17,219 nt of DNA from assembly GCA_007121115.1 (NCBI GenBank), contig SKMI01000228.1:1-17219 (forward strand), given 5' to 3'. Numbering within the stretch: the first letter of the stretch is position 1; each line of letters opens with the position of its first letter. This document shows, in pieces, positions 1-6,663 of the stretch. Below the pieces are notes generated by a model, which ran no database searches, was not told the origin of the DNA, and saw nothing but the letters and a program-made list of their open reading frames with translations. This DNA comes from Paracoccaceae bacterium. Its GTDB lineage: Bacteria; Pseudomonadota; Alphaproteobacteria; Rhodobacterales; Rhodobacteraceae. The translations under genes and the position numbers were made by a program.

Positions 1-31
1 GGGCGCGGCCCGAGGGCGCTTTTTCGCGCCG
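1..31 (+). repeat. Dispersed GC-rich intergenic repeat, copy 1 (cut by window edge)
   Basis: Bases 1-22 are identical to bases 6679-6700, and a diverged third copy lies on the minus strand at 12711-12751. The 3' part forms a small hairpin, GGCGC (15-19) with GCGCC (26-30), around a T-rich loop. The copy sits 20 nt past the prfC stop codon and is oriented antisense to prfC. It could double as a weak transcription stop, but no T-tract follows the hairpin on the prfC strand. The left part of the unit lies outside the window. Confidence 0.7.
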
Positions 32-50
32 TTACACCAACGCCACCGGT

Positions 51-1658
51 TCAGGTGCCGTGCAACTCCTTGGTCGCAGTCAGGCGCACCTCCGGCCAGT
101 CGCGGGCCACGCGGTCGATGTCCCATTGCAGCCGGGTCAGGAACACCGGATCGCCGTCGCTGTCCTCGGCCATGTGCTGGCGGTTCGCGGCGGCGAACCT
201 TTCCACCGCCTCCTTCTCCCCCGCCACCCAGCGGGCCGAGGTGAATTGCGATGGCTCGAACCGCACCGGCAGGCCGTATTCCAGCTCGACCCGACTGGCC
301 AGAACCTCGAACTGCAACGGTCCCACCACGCCGACGATGAACCCGGACCCGATCATCGGGCGGAACACCTTGGCCGCGCCTTCCTCGGCGAACTGGGTCA
401 GCGCCTTGCCCAGATGCTTGGCCTTCATCGGATCGCCCGCGCGGCAGGCCTGCAACAACTCCGGCGCGAAGGAGGGGATGCCGGTAAACCGCAGCGCCTC
501 GCCCTCGGTCAGCGCGTCACCGATGCGCAACTGGCCGTGGTTGGGAATGCCAATGATGTCCCCGGCCCAGGCTTCCTCGGCCAGTTCGCGGTCGGCGGCG
601 AGGAACAGCACCGGGTTCGACACCGCCATCTGTTTCTTCGAGCGCACGTGCAACAGCTTCATCCCGCGCGTGAAATGCCCCGAGGCAAGCCGGACGAAGG
701 CGACCCGGTCGCGGTGCTTGGGGTCCATGTTGGCCTGCACCTTGAAGACGAAGCCTGCGACCTTGCCTTCCTCGGGCGCGACCTCGCGGTCGGCGCGCTG
801 GGGCTGGGGTTCGGGGCCATAGGCGGCGATCCCCTCCATCAGTTCCTTGACGCCGAAGCTGTTGATGGCGCTGCCGAACCAGATCGGGGTCAGATGCCCC
901 TCCTGCACGGATTTCAGGTCCAGCGGCGGCAGCAGTTCGCGCGCCATCTCCACTTCCTCGCGCAACTGTTCCAGCAGGTGCGCGGGCACATGCGCGGCCA
1001 GCTTGGGATCGTTCAGCCCTTCCAGCACCACCGACTCGGCCACCCGGTTGCGGTCGGCGCGGTCCATCAGTTCCAGCCGGTTGCGCAGCAGGTCGTAGCA
1101 GCCCAGAAACTCCGCCCCCTGCCCGATCGGCCAGCTTGCGGGCGTCACGTCGATGGCGAGGTTTTCCTGAATCTCGTCGATGATCTCGAACGTTTCGCGC
1201 GCCTCGCGGTCCATCTTGTTGCAGAACGTCAGGATCGGCAGGTCGCGCAGGCGGCAGACCTCGAACAGCTTGCGGGTCTGGGATTCGACCCCCTTGGCCC
1301 CGTCGATGACCATGATCGCGGCATCAACGGCCGTCAGCGTGCGATAGGTATCCTCGGAAAAATCGCTGTGCCCCGGCGTGTCCACCAGATTGAAGCGGAA
1401 CTCCCTGAAATCAAAGGACATGGCCGAGGCCGAGACCGAGATGCCGCGGTCCTGCTCCATCTTCATGAAGTCCGAGCGCGTGCGCCGCGCCTCGCCCTTG
1501 GCGCGCACCTGGCCCGCCATCTGGATCGCGCCGCCAAACAGCAGGAACTTCTCGGTCAGCGTGGTCTTGCCCGCATCGGGGTGCGAGATGATGGCAAAGG
1601 TGCGCCGGCGGGCGATTTCCGGCGGCAAGTCGGGGCGGTTCGGGGCATGGTCACGCAT
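51..1658 (-). CDS. prfC: Peptide chain release factor 3 (RF3), translational GTPase
   Basis: This is a cytoplasmic GTPase that recycles RF1/RF2 from the ribosome after peptide release. The 535-residue product is close to the roughly 529 residues of the E. coli protein. The GTPase motifs are visible in order: P-loop SHPDAGKT (residues 25-32), DTPGH (93-97) and NKMD (147-150). The RF3-type stretch SDFMKMEQDRGISV (62-75) lies in switch I, and the EF-Tu-like domain 2 and RF3 C-terminal domain follow. The frame is open for 30 more codons upstream (to 1748). I chose the ATG at 1658 because it places about 19 residues before RRTFAIISHPDAGKTT, as in other RF3 proteins. Neither start has a strong ribosome-binding site. 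The gene stands alone and diverges from a small broken secreted-protein frame. The family call is very secure; the start is moderately so. Confidence 0.97.
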   Translation of the reverse strand: MRDHAPNRPDLPPEIARRRTFAIISHPDAGKTTLTEKFLLFGGAIQMAGQVRAKGEARRTRSDFMKMEQDRGISVSASAMSFDFREFRFNLVDTPGHSDFSEDTYRTLTAVDAAIMVIDGAKGVESQTRKLFEVCRLRDLPILTFCNKMDREARETFEIIDEIQENLAIDVTPASWPIGQGAEFLGCYDLLRNRLELMDRADRNRVAESVVLEGLNDPKLAAHVPAHLLEQLREEVEMARELLPPLDLKSVQEGHLTPIWFGSAINSFGVKELMEGIAAYGPEPQPQRADREVAPEEGKVAGFVFKVQANMDPKHRDRVAFVRLASGHFTRGMKLLHVRSKKQMAVSNPVLFLAADRELAEEAWAGDIIGIPNHGQLRIGDALTEGEALRFTGIPSFAPELLQACRAGDPMKAKHLGKALTQFAEEGAAKVFRPMIGSGFIVGVVGPLQFEVLASRVELEYGLPVRFEPSQFTSARWVAGEKEAVERFAAANRQHMAEDSDGDPVFLTRLQWDIDRVARDWPEVRLTATKELHGT

Positions 1659-1772
1659 GGCGCGCGTATAGGCGAGCGCAGGTGGCGCGGCAAGTCCGGC
1701 AATGCATCGAACATTGACGCCACCGGCTGACTGCGACCGCGCCGCCATGAAAGCGTGAACAGCAATAATATT

Positions 1773-1801
1773 TTCGAAACAGGACTGATTCGTGATATCA
1801 T
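1773..1801 (+). promoter_or_regulatory. Putative sigma-70 promoter for the small interrupted gene
   Basis: TTCGAA (1773-1778) and TATCAT (1796-1801) are separated by exactly 17 nt. The -10 element matches TATAAT at 5 of 6 positions; the -35 is weak. They lie in an AT-rich stretch unusual for this GC-rich window and would start transcription about 20 nt before the ATG at 1829. This is a call by eye. Confidence 0.4.
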
Positions 1802-1828
1802 CTTGCTTTCATTTGAGGGAGTATTGAC

Positions 1829-2152
1829 ATGAATCCAACCCGAAAACTGCGCCTGTCGGTATCCGTGGCGGCGCTATTCTGCGCCACCGGCGCGCTGGCC
1901 CAGGACATCCCGCGCGGCGCCGCGGCAACGGGCTGCAACCTCGACACATATGCGCGAATCACGTCCGAGCGCACTGGCTAGACGCTCTACTGGAACAACC
2001 CGAACTGCCCGGCGGGCAGTGGAGGCACGGATGTCATGGCGCCAGCCGAGGCGCCTCCGCTACCGGGACCGGCACCTACGCCGCCCGCTGTCGATGAGCA
2101 GGACGACGAAGAGGAAGAAAACGCGGAAGAACAAGAACCCTATGTCCTCTGA
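1829..2152 (+). pseudogene. Small secreted protein frame interrupted by an in-frame TAG
   Basis: An ATG at 1829 has a good ribosome-binding site (GAGGGA, 1815-1820, 8-nt spacing). It opens a frame beginning with a classic signal peptide: basic MNPTRKLR, a hydrophobic core, and cleavage expected after ALA (residue 24). The frame reaches a TAG at codon 51 (1979-1981), then continues open in the same frame to a TGA at 2150-2152, 107 codons in total. The downstream part starts TLYWNNPNCP, has a proline-rich section, and ends in a strongly acidic tail before PYVL. The good start signals, candidate promoter and undisturbed frame suggest a recently inactivated gene, a sequencing error at one base, or a genuine 50-residue secreted peptide. 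I recognise no family and assign no function. Confidence 0.55.
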
Positions 2153-2171
2153 AGTTGATCCGCCCTGCCCA

Positions 2172-2187
2172 GCGCGGATATCCGCGC
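2172..2187. other. Perfect 16-bp palindrome
   Basis: GCGCGGATATCCGCGC is fully self-complementary. It lies 20 nt after the end of the interrupted small gene and about 110 nt before the glycosyltransferase start. It could be a terminator stem without a T-tract, or a protein-binding site for the next gene. Confidence 0.45.
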
Positions 2188-2296
2188 ACAAATGGCCACA
2201 AGCTGCGTCAAGCCCTGACGAAAAACATCGCCCTTGAGTATCCTTTGCGGGCAGTGTGGCGCCCGACACACCTTGGACATTGGGGAGTGCCGCGTC

Positions 2297-3493
2297 TTGC
2301 ACGCCATCCTGTGTTGTGAATCTGGCGCGGGCCGGGCGCATCTGACCGCCCTGAGCATCGCCGCGCAGGCGCTGCAGCCGGGCACACGCTGTACGGCCCT
2401 GCTGGGTCGGCGCAAGCATGAAGCGATCATTGCGCCTTGGTGCCGTTCCGTGCACCCGGCGCCTGCCATGCGCCGTGTGGCCACGACCGCGCCGGATGCG
2501 GCGCGCCTGCTGCCCTTTGCCAGCTGGCTTTGCGCGCGCGGGTTCCGCGACCCCGAGACGCTGGAGCGCCGCTTCCGCTGGTGGCAGGAGGCGTTCTGGA
2601 CCCTGCGCCCGACCCTCGTCGTCGCCGATTTCGCCCCCACGGCGCTGATGGCGGCACGCAGCCTGGACCTGCCCGCCGTGGCGCTGGGGCCGTCTTTCGC
2701 ATTGCCCCCTGAAGGCGCCGCCGCCACCACCGACCCCGACGATCCGCATGACCGCGCCACCTGCGCGCTGATCAACCGCACGCTGGGGCCGCTGGGTGCC
2801 CGCCCCATTGACCGGATGGAGGCGGTGTTCGACTGTGCGCGCCGCTACCCGCGCGGGCTGCACATCTGGGACCCGTTCCACCCGCGCCCGCGCTGGCCTG
2901 CCATCTCGCCCCTGCCCGCGCTGCCGCCGCGCGCCGGGCCACTGCACGGCCTCGGGCGCGACCGGGTCTTCGCTTACCTTTCGACCAGCGAACTGAACGA
3001 AACCGCCATACTCGAGGCATTCGCGCGGCTCGCCCGCCCGACCCGGCTGGTCGCCCCCGGCATCACCCCCGAGGCCCGCGCACGGCTGGAGGCCAACCCG
3101 GCGCTGGTTATCGAACGCGCCCCGCTCGGCCATGCCGAAATCGCCGCCTGCGCGCGGATCATCGTCTGCGCGGGACAGTCGGGCATGACCGCGCTGGCGG
3201 TGCTGACGGGCGTGCCGATGCTGGCCCTGCCGATGCATCAGGAACAGGCGAACAACGCGCGCGGCGCCGCGCAACTGGATTCGGTGCGCTGGCGCGACCG
3301 GCCCGGCCGCAGCGCCGAGGCCATCCTCGCCGATATCGACGCGCTCTGGCTGGACCCGGACGCCCAGACGGCCGCCCGCGCGGCCGCCGACGACCTGCGC
3401 CCGCAGTATGCGAGCGGCGCGCGCGACATCTTCCGCCGCGAACTCCCGGCGCTGATCGCACGCACCGCGCAAGGCCCTTCCCCCGTCCCCTGA
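2297..3493 (+). CDS. GT-B fold glycosyltransferase-like protein (UGT/MurG-type)
   Basis: The 398-residue product looks like a nucleotide-sugar glycosyltransferase of the UGT/MGT class. An N-terminal strand and glycine-turn, CCESGAGRAHL, is followed by a helix. A C-terminal donor-site-like stretch (about residues 278-320) contains GHAEIAACARIIVCAG followed by TGVPMLALPMHQEQANN, resembling the family pattern of H/G-rich loop, GVP, and P-x-x-x-(D/E)-Q-x-x-N. No signal peptide or membrane segment is visible, so it is probably cytoplasmic or peripheral. I chose the TTG at 2297 because GGGGAG (2282-2287) sits 9 nt upstream and the first beta strand starts there. The frame is open from another TTG at 2234, and no ATG fits the fold. 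Acceptor and sugar cannot be read from the sequence. It lies 19 nt before hisF and is probably co-transcribed with it. Confidence 0.7.
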   Translation: MHAILCCESGAGRAHLTALSIAAQALQPGTRCTALLGRRKHEAIIAPWCRSVHPAPAMRRVATTAPDAARLLPFASWLCARGFRDPETLERRFRWWQEAFWTLRPTLVVADFAPTALMAARSLDLPAVALGPSFALPPEGAAATTDPDDPHDRATCALINRTLGPLGARPIDRMEAVFDCARRYPRGLHIWDPFHPRPRWPAISPLPALPPRAGPLHGLGRDRVFAYLSTSELNETAILEAFARLARPTRLVAPGITPEARARLEANPALVIERAPLGHAEIAACARIIVCAGQSGMTALAVLTGVPMLALPMHQEQANNARGAAQLDSVRWRDRPGRSAEAILADIDALWLDPDAQTAARAAADDLRPQYASGARDIFRRELPALIARTAQGPSPVP

Positions 3494-3512
3494 GCCGCGC
3501 TAGAAGGGCGCC

Positions 3513-4274
3513 ATGCTGAAGACGCGGATCATCCCCTGCCTCGATGTCGCCGATGGCCGCGTGGTCAAGGGCGTGAATTTCGTCGACCTGCGCGACGCCG
3601 GCGACCCGGTGGAAGCCGCGCGCGCCTATGATGCCGCCGGCGCCGACGAGCTGTGCTTTCTGGATATCCACGCCACGCACGAGAATCGTGGCGTCATGCT
3701 CGATCTGGTCACCCGCACGGCGGAGCAGTGCTTCATGCCGCTGACCGTGGGCGGCGGAGTGCGCTCCGCCGAAGACGTGCGCGCGCTGCTGCTGGCGGGC
3801 GCCGACAAGGTATCGTTCAACTCCGCCGCCGTGGCCGACCCGGATGTGGTGACCCGCGCCGCCGACCGGTTCGGCAGCCAGTGCATCGTGGTGGCCATCG
3901 ACGCCAAGACCGTGGCCCCGGGCGAGTGGCAGATCTTCACCCATGGCGGGCGGCGGCCCACCGGGGTCGATGCGGTGGCCTTCGCGCGCACGGTGGCGGA
4001 AAAGGGCGCGGGCGAGATCCTGCTGACCTCGATGGACCGCGACGGCACCCGCGCGGGTTTCAACCTGGACCTCACCCGCACCATCGTCGACGCCGTGCCG
4101 ATCCCGGTGATCGCCTCCGGCGGCGTCGGCACGCTGGATCATCTGGTCGAGGGCGTGACGCAGGGCGGCGCCTCGGCGGTGCTGGCAGCCTCGATCTTCC
4201 ATTTCGGCGACCACACCATCGGCGCGGCAAAGGCGCACATGGCCGCCGCCGGGATCCCGGTGCGTCTGTCATGA
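3513..4274 (+). CDS. hisF: Imidazole glycerol phosphate synthase, cyclase subunit HisF
   Basis: With the glutaminase HisH, this subunit converts PRFAR and ammonia to imidazole glycerol phosphate and AICAR, the fifth step of histidine synthesis. The 253-residue product is full length for the family. It is a (beta/alpha)8 barrel with the two catalytic aspartates in canonical positions: D11 in IIPCLD and D130 in VAIDAK. Phosphate-binding loops are visible as GGGVR (80-84) and ASGGVG near the C-terminus. The ATG follows an AGAAGGG ribosome-binding site. It overlaps hisE by 4 nt (ATGA). The usual upstream partners hisH and hisA are not here; a glycosyltransferase gene takes their place. Confidence 0.98.
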   Translation: MLKTRIIPCLDVADGRVVKGVNFVDLRDAGDPVEAARAYDAAGADELCFLDIHATHENRGVMLDLVTRTAEQCFMPLTVGGGVRSAEDVRALLLAGADKVSFNSAAVADPDVVTRAADRFGSQCIVVAIDAKTVAPGEWQIFTHGGRRPTGVDAVAFARTVAEKGAGEILLTSMDRDGTRAGFNLDLTRTIVDAVPIPVIASGGVGTLDHLVEGVTQGGASAVLAASIFHFGDHTIGAAKAHMAAAGIPVRLS

Positions 4275-4597
4275 GCGGGCCGGACCGCGCGCTGCACCGC
4301 CTCGCCGCCACCATCGCGGCGCGTGCGGAGGCCAACCCCGACAGCAGCTGGACCGCGCGCCTGCTGGCCAGGGGTCCCGAAAAATGCGCCGAAAAATTCG
4401 GCGAGGAAGCGGTCGAGGCGGTGATCGAAGCCGTGCGCGGCGACCCCGCCCGCCTGACGTGCGAAGCCGCCGACGTGCTCTACCACCTGCTGGTCATGTG
4501 CGCCGCGCGCGGCGTCACGCTGGCCGAGATCGAAGCCGAACTTGCCCGCCGCGAGAGCCAATCCGGACTGGCCGAAAAATCCGCCCGCCCCCGCTGA
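4271..4597 (+). CDS. hisE: Phosphoribosyl-ATP pyrophosphatase HisE
   Basis: This enzyme hydrolyses phosphoribosyl-ATP to phosphoribosyl-AMP, the second step of histidine synthesis. The 108-residue product is a typical stand-alone HisE of the all-alpha MazG-like fold. The metal-binding acidic residues are visible in EKFGEEAVEAVIEA (residues 41-54) and CEAADVLYHLLV (64-75). The ATG overlaps the hisF stop (ATGA), indicating translational coupling. Fusion to HisI, common in gammaproteobacteria, is absent, as is usual for alphaproteobacteria. Confidence 0.97.
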   Translation: MSGPDRALHRLAATIAARAEANPDSSWTARLLARGPEKCAEKFGEEAVEAVIEAVRGDPARLTCEAADVLYHLLVMCAARGVTLAEIEAELARRESQSGLAEKSARPR

Positions 4598-4631
4598 CCG
4601 CAGCCGCGATGCAGCCACGCTGCCGCCACCC

Positions 4632-4720
4632 CTTCATCTTGCCAAAAATACTCCGGGGGGAGTCCCGGCGCAGCCGGGACGGGGGGCAGCGCCCCCCGCT
4701 GCGGCGCGCCACCGGCGCGC
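4632..4720 (+). repeat. Dispersed 3'-end repeat with three consecutive hairpins, copy A
   Basis: The element starts 35 nt after the hisE stop with CTTCATCTTGCCAAAAATAC (4632-4651), which recurs with one mismatch on the minus strand at 10126-10145, 40 nt after the rsmA stop. Three perfect stem-loops follow: an 8-bp stem at 4662-4669/4673-4680 (loop GCA), a 7-bp stem at 4681-4687/4691-4697 (loop AGC), and a 7-bp stem at 4704-4710/4714-4720 (loop ACC). The leading motif followed by GC-rich hairpins matches an intergenic repeat that I recall as common at gene ends in Rhodobacteraceae. It may act in transcript termination or 3'-end stability of the hisF-hisE message. Confidence 0.75.
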
Positions 4721-4757
4721 AACCCCTCGGGTCCGGCGCGCGAGCGACATTGCCCAG

Positions 4758-4786
4758 TTGAACGCCGCGACGATCCGCGCTAACGG
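4758..4786 (+). promoter_or_regulatory. Putative promoter of the tRNA-Leu gene
   Basis: TTGAAC (4758-4763) and TAACGG (4781-4786) are spaced by 17 nt and end 8 nt before the tRNA 5' end, the expected position. The -10 is poor against the E. coli consensus. The same TTGAAC-N17-TAAxCG pattern occurs upstream of bamE (5784-5812), which adds some support. Confidence 0.4.
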
Positions 4787-4794
4787 AAACAAAA

Positions 4795-4878
4795 GCGGGT
4801 GTGGCGGAATGGTAGACGCAGGGCACTCAAAATGCTCCGCCGCAAGGCGTGGGAGTTCGACTCTCCCCACCCGCACCA
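4795..4878 (+). tRNA. tRNA-Leu, anticodon CAA (reads UUG)
   Basis: The acceptor stem GCGGGTG (4795-4801) pairs perfectly with CACCCGC (4868-4874). Discriminator A and a genome-encoded CCA (4876-4878) follow. The anticodon stem GGGCA/TGCTC encloses the loop CTCAAAA, with CAA at positions 34-36. A long variable arm built on CGCC...GGCG is present, as expected for a class II tRNA such as leucine. The T-arm GGGAG-TTCGACT-CTCCC is canonical. The tRNA is monocistronic in this window. Confidence 0.97.
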
Positions 4879-4986
4879 GAGCATCCGTCAATATGTCCAC
4901 GTGTGCAAAGGCGCTACGCCACCCCGCGTGAACACGAAGGCGCCCGCCCACCCCCCACGGCATTTCGGTGCACTTCGCGGTCGCCC

Positions 4987-5002
4987 CCCGGCTTGCGCCG
5001 GG
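4987..5002. other. Small perfect hairpin in the tRNA-yceD gap
   Basis: CCCGGC and GCCGGG pair around a TTGC loop. It lies in the 247-bp space between tRNA-Leu and the yceD stop codon, where no convincing gene is seen. It could contribute to ending transcription from either side; there is no T-tract. Confidence 0.35.
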
Positions 5003-5125
5003 CGAGGGAGGCTGGATCAAGGGCGCATGAACGCCGAAACGACGCCACAAAGGCCCGCGTTCACGGCGGCTGGCCCAAGGCCGCACGCCCCGACACCCGA
5101 CTTGGACCAGCTCCGCGGGCCGTCT

Positions 5126-5710
5126 TCAACTCGTCCCGTCCCCGCCGCCAAGCTTCGTGCGCAGCGCCGCCAGTTCGGCGAAGGGTCGCCGGCCCGTGTC
5201 TTCAAGCGGCGCCTGCCCGGGCGGCGCGCTCTCCAGCGCCCCGTCCGCGCCCAGTGCCACCCCGTCGGCGCGCGGGAAATGCGGCAGTGCCAGCATCAGG
5301 GACTCGGTGGCGATCGCCCCGATATCGATCGCCGCGCCCAACGGTTCGGCATCCTCGTCCTCGGGGGTTTCCACCTCCTCGCCCTCGGGCTCGGGCAGGT
5401 CGCGCAGAAAGCGCCGCTCCACGGTCTCGTCGATGCGCGTTGTCACCGGGTCGAGCGAGACCACACAGGCCTGCACGACGGTCGCACCCAGATCGGCCAC
5501 CAGCTCCCAGTCCGTCCGACCCAGCGGGCGCAAGCGGCCCGCAAAGCGGAACTTGCGGAGTTTCTCCAGCCCCAGCATCTCGGCCAGGTCGGCGCGCAGG
5601 GCCGCCTCGGGCTCCAGCGCAAACTCATGGATCCGGCGCCGCGTCAGATCGCGGTGGCGGAATACCAGCGTCAGGTCATGGCGAAGGATGGGAGCGTCCG
5701 GGTCGGTCAA
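5126..5710 (-). CDS. yceD: YceD family (DUF177) ribosome/rRNA-associated protein
   Basis: This is a 194-residue member of the DUF177/YceD family, linked in E. coli to 23S rRNA accumulation. It often sits near rpmF or bamE/plsX genes. Diagnostic segments are FRFAGRLRPLGRTDWELVAD (about 54-73), ATVVQACVVSLDPVTTRIDE (about 76-95) and EPLGAAIDIGAIATESLMLA (about 122-141). An acidic stretch lies between them. I chose the TTG at 5710 because a strong GGAGGAAA site sits just upstream and MTD is a common family start. An ATG at 5746 in frame has no good ribosome-binding site. The gene diverges from bamE, and the shared 207-bp region carries a tandem repeat and an inverted repeat. Function is inferred from the family only. 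Confidence 0.88.
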   Translation of the reverse strand: MTDPDAPILRHDLTLVFRHRDLTRRRIHEFALEPEAALRADLAEMLGLEKLRKFRFAGRLRPLGRTDWELVADLGATVVQACVVSLDPVTTRIDETVERRFLRDLPEPEGEEVETPEDEDAEPLGAAIDIGAIATESLMLALPHFPRADGVALGADGALESAPPGQAPLEDTGRRPFAELAALRTKLGGGDGTS

Positions 5711-5750
5711 GGTTTCCTCCGGCTTTTGCCCCGCAGGGCACACCATGCCA

Positions 5751-5786
5751 GGGCGGTTCGCAATCTTGGGGCGGTTTGCATTCTTG
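5751..5786. repeat. Two adjacent 18-bp direct repeats in the yceD/bamE divergent region
   Basis: GGGCGGTTCGCAATCTTG (5751-5768) is followed immediately by GGGCGGTTTGCATTCTTG (5769-5786); 16 of 18 bases match. They lie 41 nt upstream of the yceD start and 132 nt upstream of the bamE start. The second copy runs into a possible bamE -35 element. They could be a pair of regulator sites on the same face of the helix, or a small local duplication. Confidence 0.6.
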
Positions 5787-5812
5787 AACACCGCGCACCG
5801 CTTATGTAAGCG
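5784..5812 (+). promoter_or_regulatory. Possible bamE promoter overlapping a 14-bp inverted repeat
   Basis: TTGAAC (5784-5789), a 17-nt spacer and TAAGCG (5807-5812) repeat the arrangement seen before the tRNA gene. The -10 half overlaps the perfect inverted repeat CGCTTATGTAAGCG (5799-5812), which would suit a repressor site. The predicted transcript would have a leader of about 100 nt. The -10 match is weak. Confidence 0.3.
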
Positions 5813-5917
5813 TTGAGGTGGAGTTTCGCAAAGTCCGCCGATATCAGGGCCCGAAACCCGCACTGCAAACCGACCCGCGGCCTCCGCCGTGGCCCAACCC
5901 CGAAGCAAGAGGGCGCC

Positions 5918-6370
5918 ATGACCAAGCCGATGCCGCTGAAACGGTCCGCCGCGATCCTGCCGGCCCTGGCTTTGATGCTGGCGGTTGCCTGCACCCCGGT
6001 GCAAAGGTTTCACGGCTACGCGCCCACCGACACGGAACTGGCCCAGATCGAGGTCGGGCGCGACACGCGCGAGAGCGTGGCCGAAAAGGTCGGTCGCCCC
6101 GTGACCGGCGGGCTGATGGAGGGCAGCGGCTGGTATTATGTCCAGAGCGACTGGGTCGAACAGGGCTGGCGCGCCCCGGTCGAGGTGGATCGGCAAGTGG
6201 TCGCCATCACCTTCGACGGCAACGACCGAGTGCAGAACATCGAGCGCTTCGGGATCGAGGACGGTCAGGTGGTAGCACTGTCGCGCCGCGTGACGGACAC
6301 CGGCCCCACCGGCGGCACCTTGCTGCGGCGCCTGTTCGGCAATCTCGGTCGAATCCTTCCGGGATTGTAA
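5918..6370 (+). CDS. bamE: Outer membrane protein assembly lipoprotein BamE (SmpA/OmlA)
   Basis: BamE is a small periplasm-facing lipoprotein of the BAM complex that inserts beta-barrel proteins into the outer membrane. The 150-residue product has a lipoprotein signal: basic MTKPMPLKR, a hydrophobic stretch, and a lipobox-like LAVAC with the candidate acylated cysteine at residue 25. The SmpA/OmlA domain follows, with the ARDT-like helix pattern GRDTRESVAEKVGRP and the strands WYYVQSDW and VAITFDGNDRVQNI. I chose the ATG at 5918, which has an AGAGGG site just upstream and places the lipobox correctly; the frame is open from 5813. The lipobox has Ala at -3, slightly off consensus. It would be lipidated by Lgt, encoded 0.8 kb downstream. 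Confidence 0.9.
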   Translation: MTKPMPLKRSAAILPALALMLAVACTPVQRFHGYAPTDTELAQIEVGRDTRESVAEKVGRPVTGGLMEGSGWYYVQSDWVEQGWRAPVEVDRQVVAITFDGNDRVQNIERFGIEDGQVVALSRRVTDTGPTGGTLLRRLFGNLGRILPGL

Positions 6371-6386
6371 ACCCGCGCTTGCGGGT
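6371..6386 (+). terminator. Hairpin directly after the bamE stop
   Basis: ACCCGC and GCGGGT form a perfect 6-bp stem with a GCTT loop, starting on the base after the TAA stop. No T-tract follows, so intrinsic termination is uncertain. A second, longer inverted repeat lies at 6493-6523. Confidence 0.4.
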
Positions 6387-6492
6387 CGCCTCTGGCCTGA
6401 AGCGCTGCGGGAGTCACGTCCGGGTCGCGGCGGGGCTGCCACGCATCGCCTCCGAGCGGGGTGAAAGCCGAAACGGGACCCCTCCAGCGCCG

Positions 6493-6523
6493 AAGGCGAC
6501 CCCTCCGATTCTTCAGTCGCCTT
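6493..6523 (+). other. Inverted repeat followed by T-rich sequence in the bamE-ubiK gap
   Basis: AAGGCGAC (6493-6500) and GTCGCCTT (6516-6523) are perfect 8-bp arms around a 15-nt loop. They are followed by a T-rich stretch (GTTCTGTTCGG). This could terminate the bamE message. Two CGATTCTTC copies flank the right arm, each containing a GANTC site. The 396-bp gap 6371-6766 otherwise shows no convincing coding frame: it holds the hairpin after bamE, this element, and the dispersed repeat at 6664-6721. Confidence 0.4.
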
Positions 6524-6663
6524 GTTCTGTTCGGCGATTCTTCTTCATGGTGTTGTCACGCTCGGCGCGCGCAACACGCCCGGATCTCCTGATACCCGAA
6601 CCCCGACGTGTCTAGTCCGGCCACCTGCCCGCGCGTCCCGCGCGGATAGCCCCCTCGGTACGT

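Noticed and set aside
60..1730. Long plus-strand open frame of 556 codons opposite prfC
   Set aside because: It is the antisense shadow of prfC in GC-rich DNA. The translation is His/Arg/Gln-rich and low in structure, with no recognisable domain and no ribosome-binding site.
1979..1981. TAG read as pyrrolysine or another recoded residue
   Set aside because: There is no pyl machinery in the window and the organism type does not use it. A nonsense mutation or sequence error is simpler.
4879..5125. Small gene between tRNA-Leu and yceD
   Set aside because: Open frames here run through the tRNA or into antisense of yceD. None has a ribosome-binding site or coding-like composition.
5747..6442. 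Extension of the yceD frame back to 6442 (438 codons)
   Set aside because: The extra part is antisense to bamE and shows no domain. The strong GGAGGAAA site and the family N-terminus place the start at 5710.
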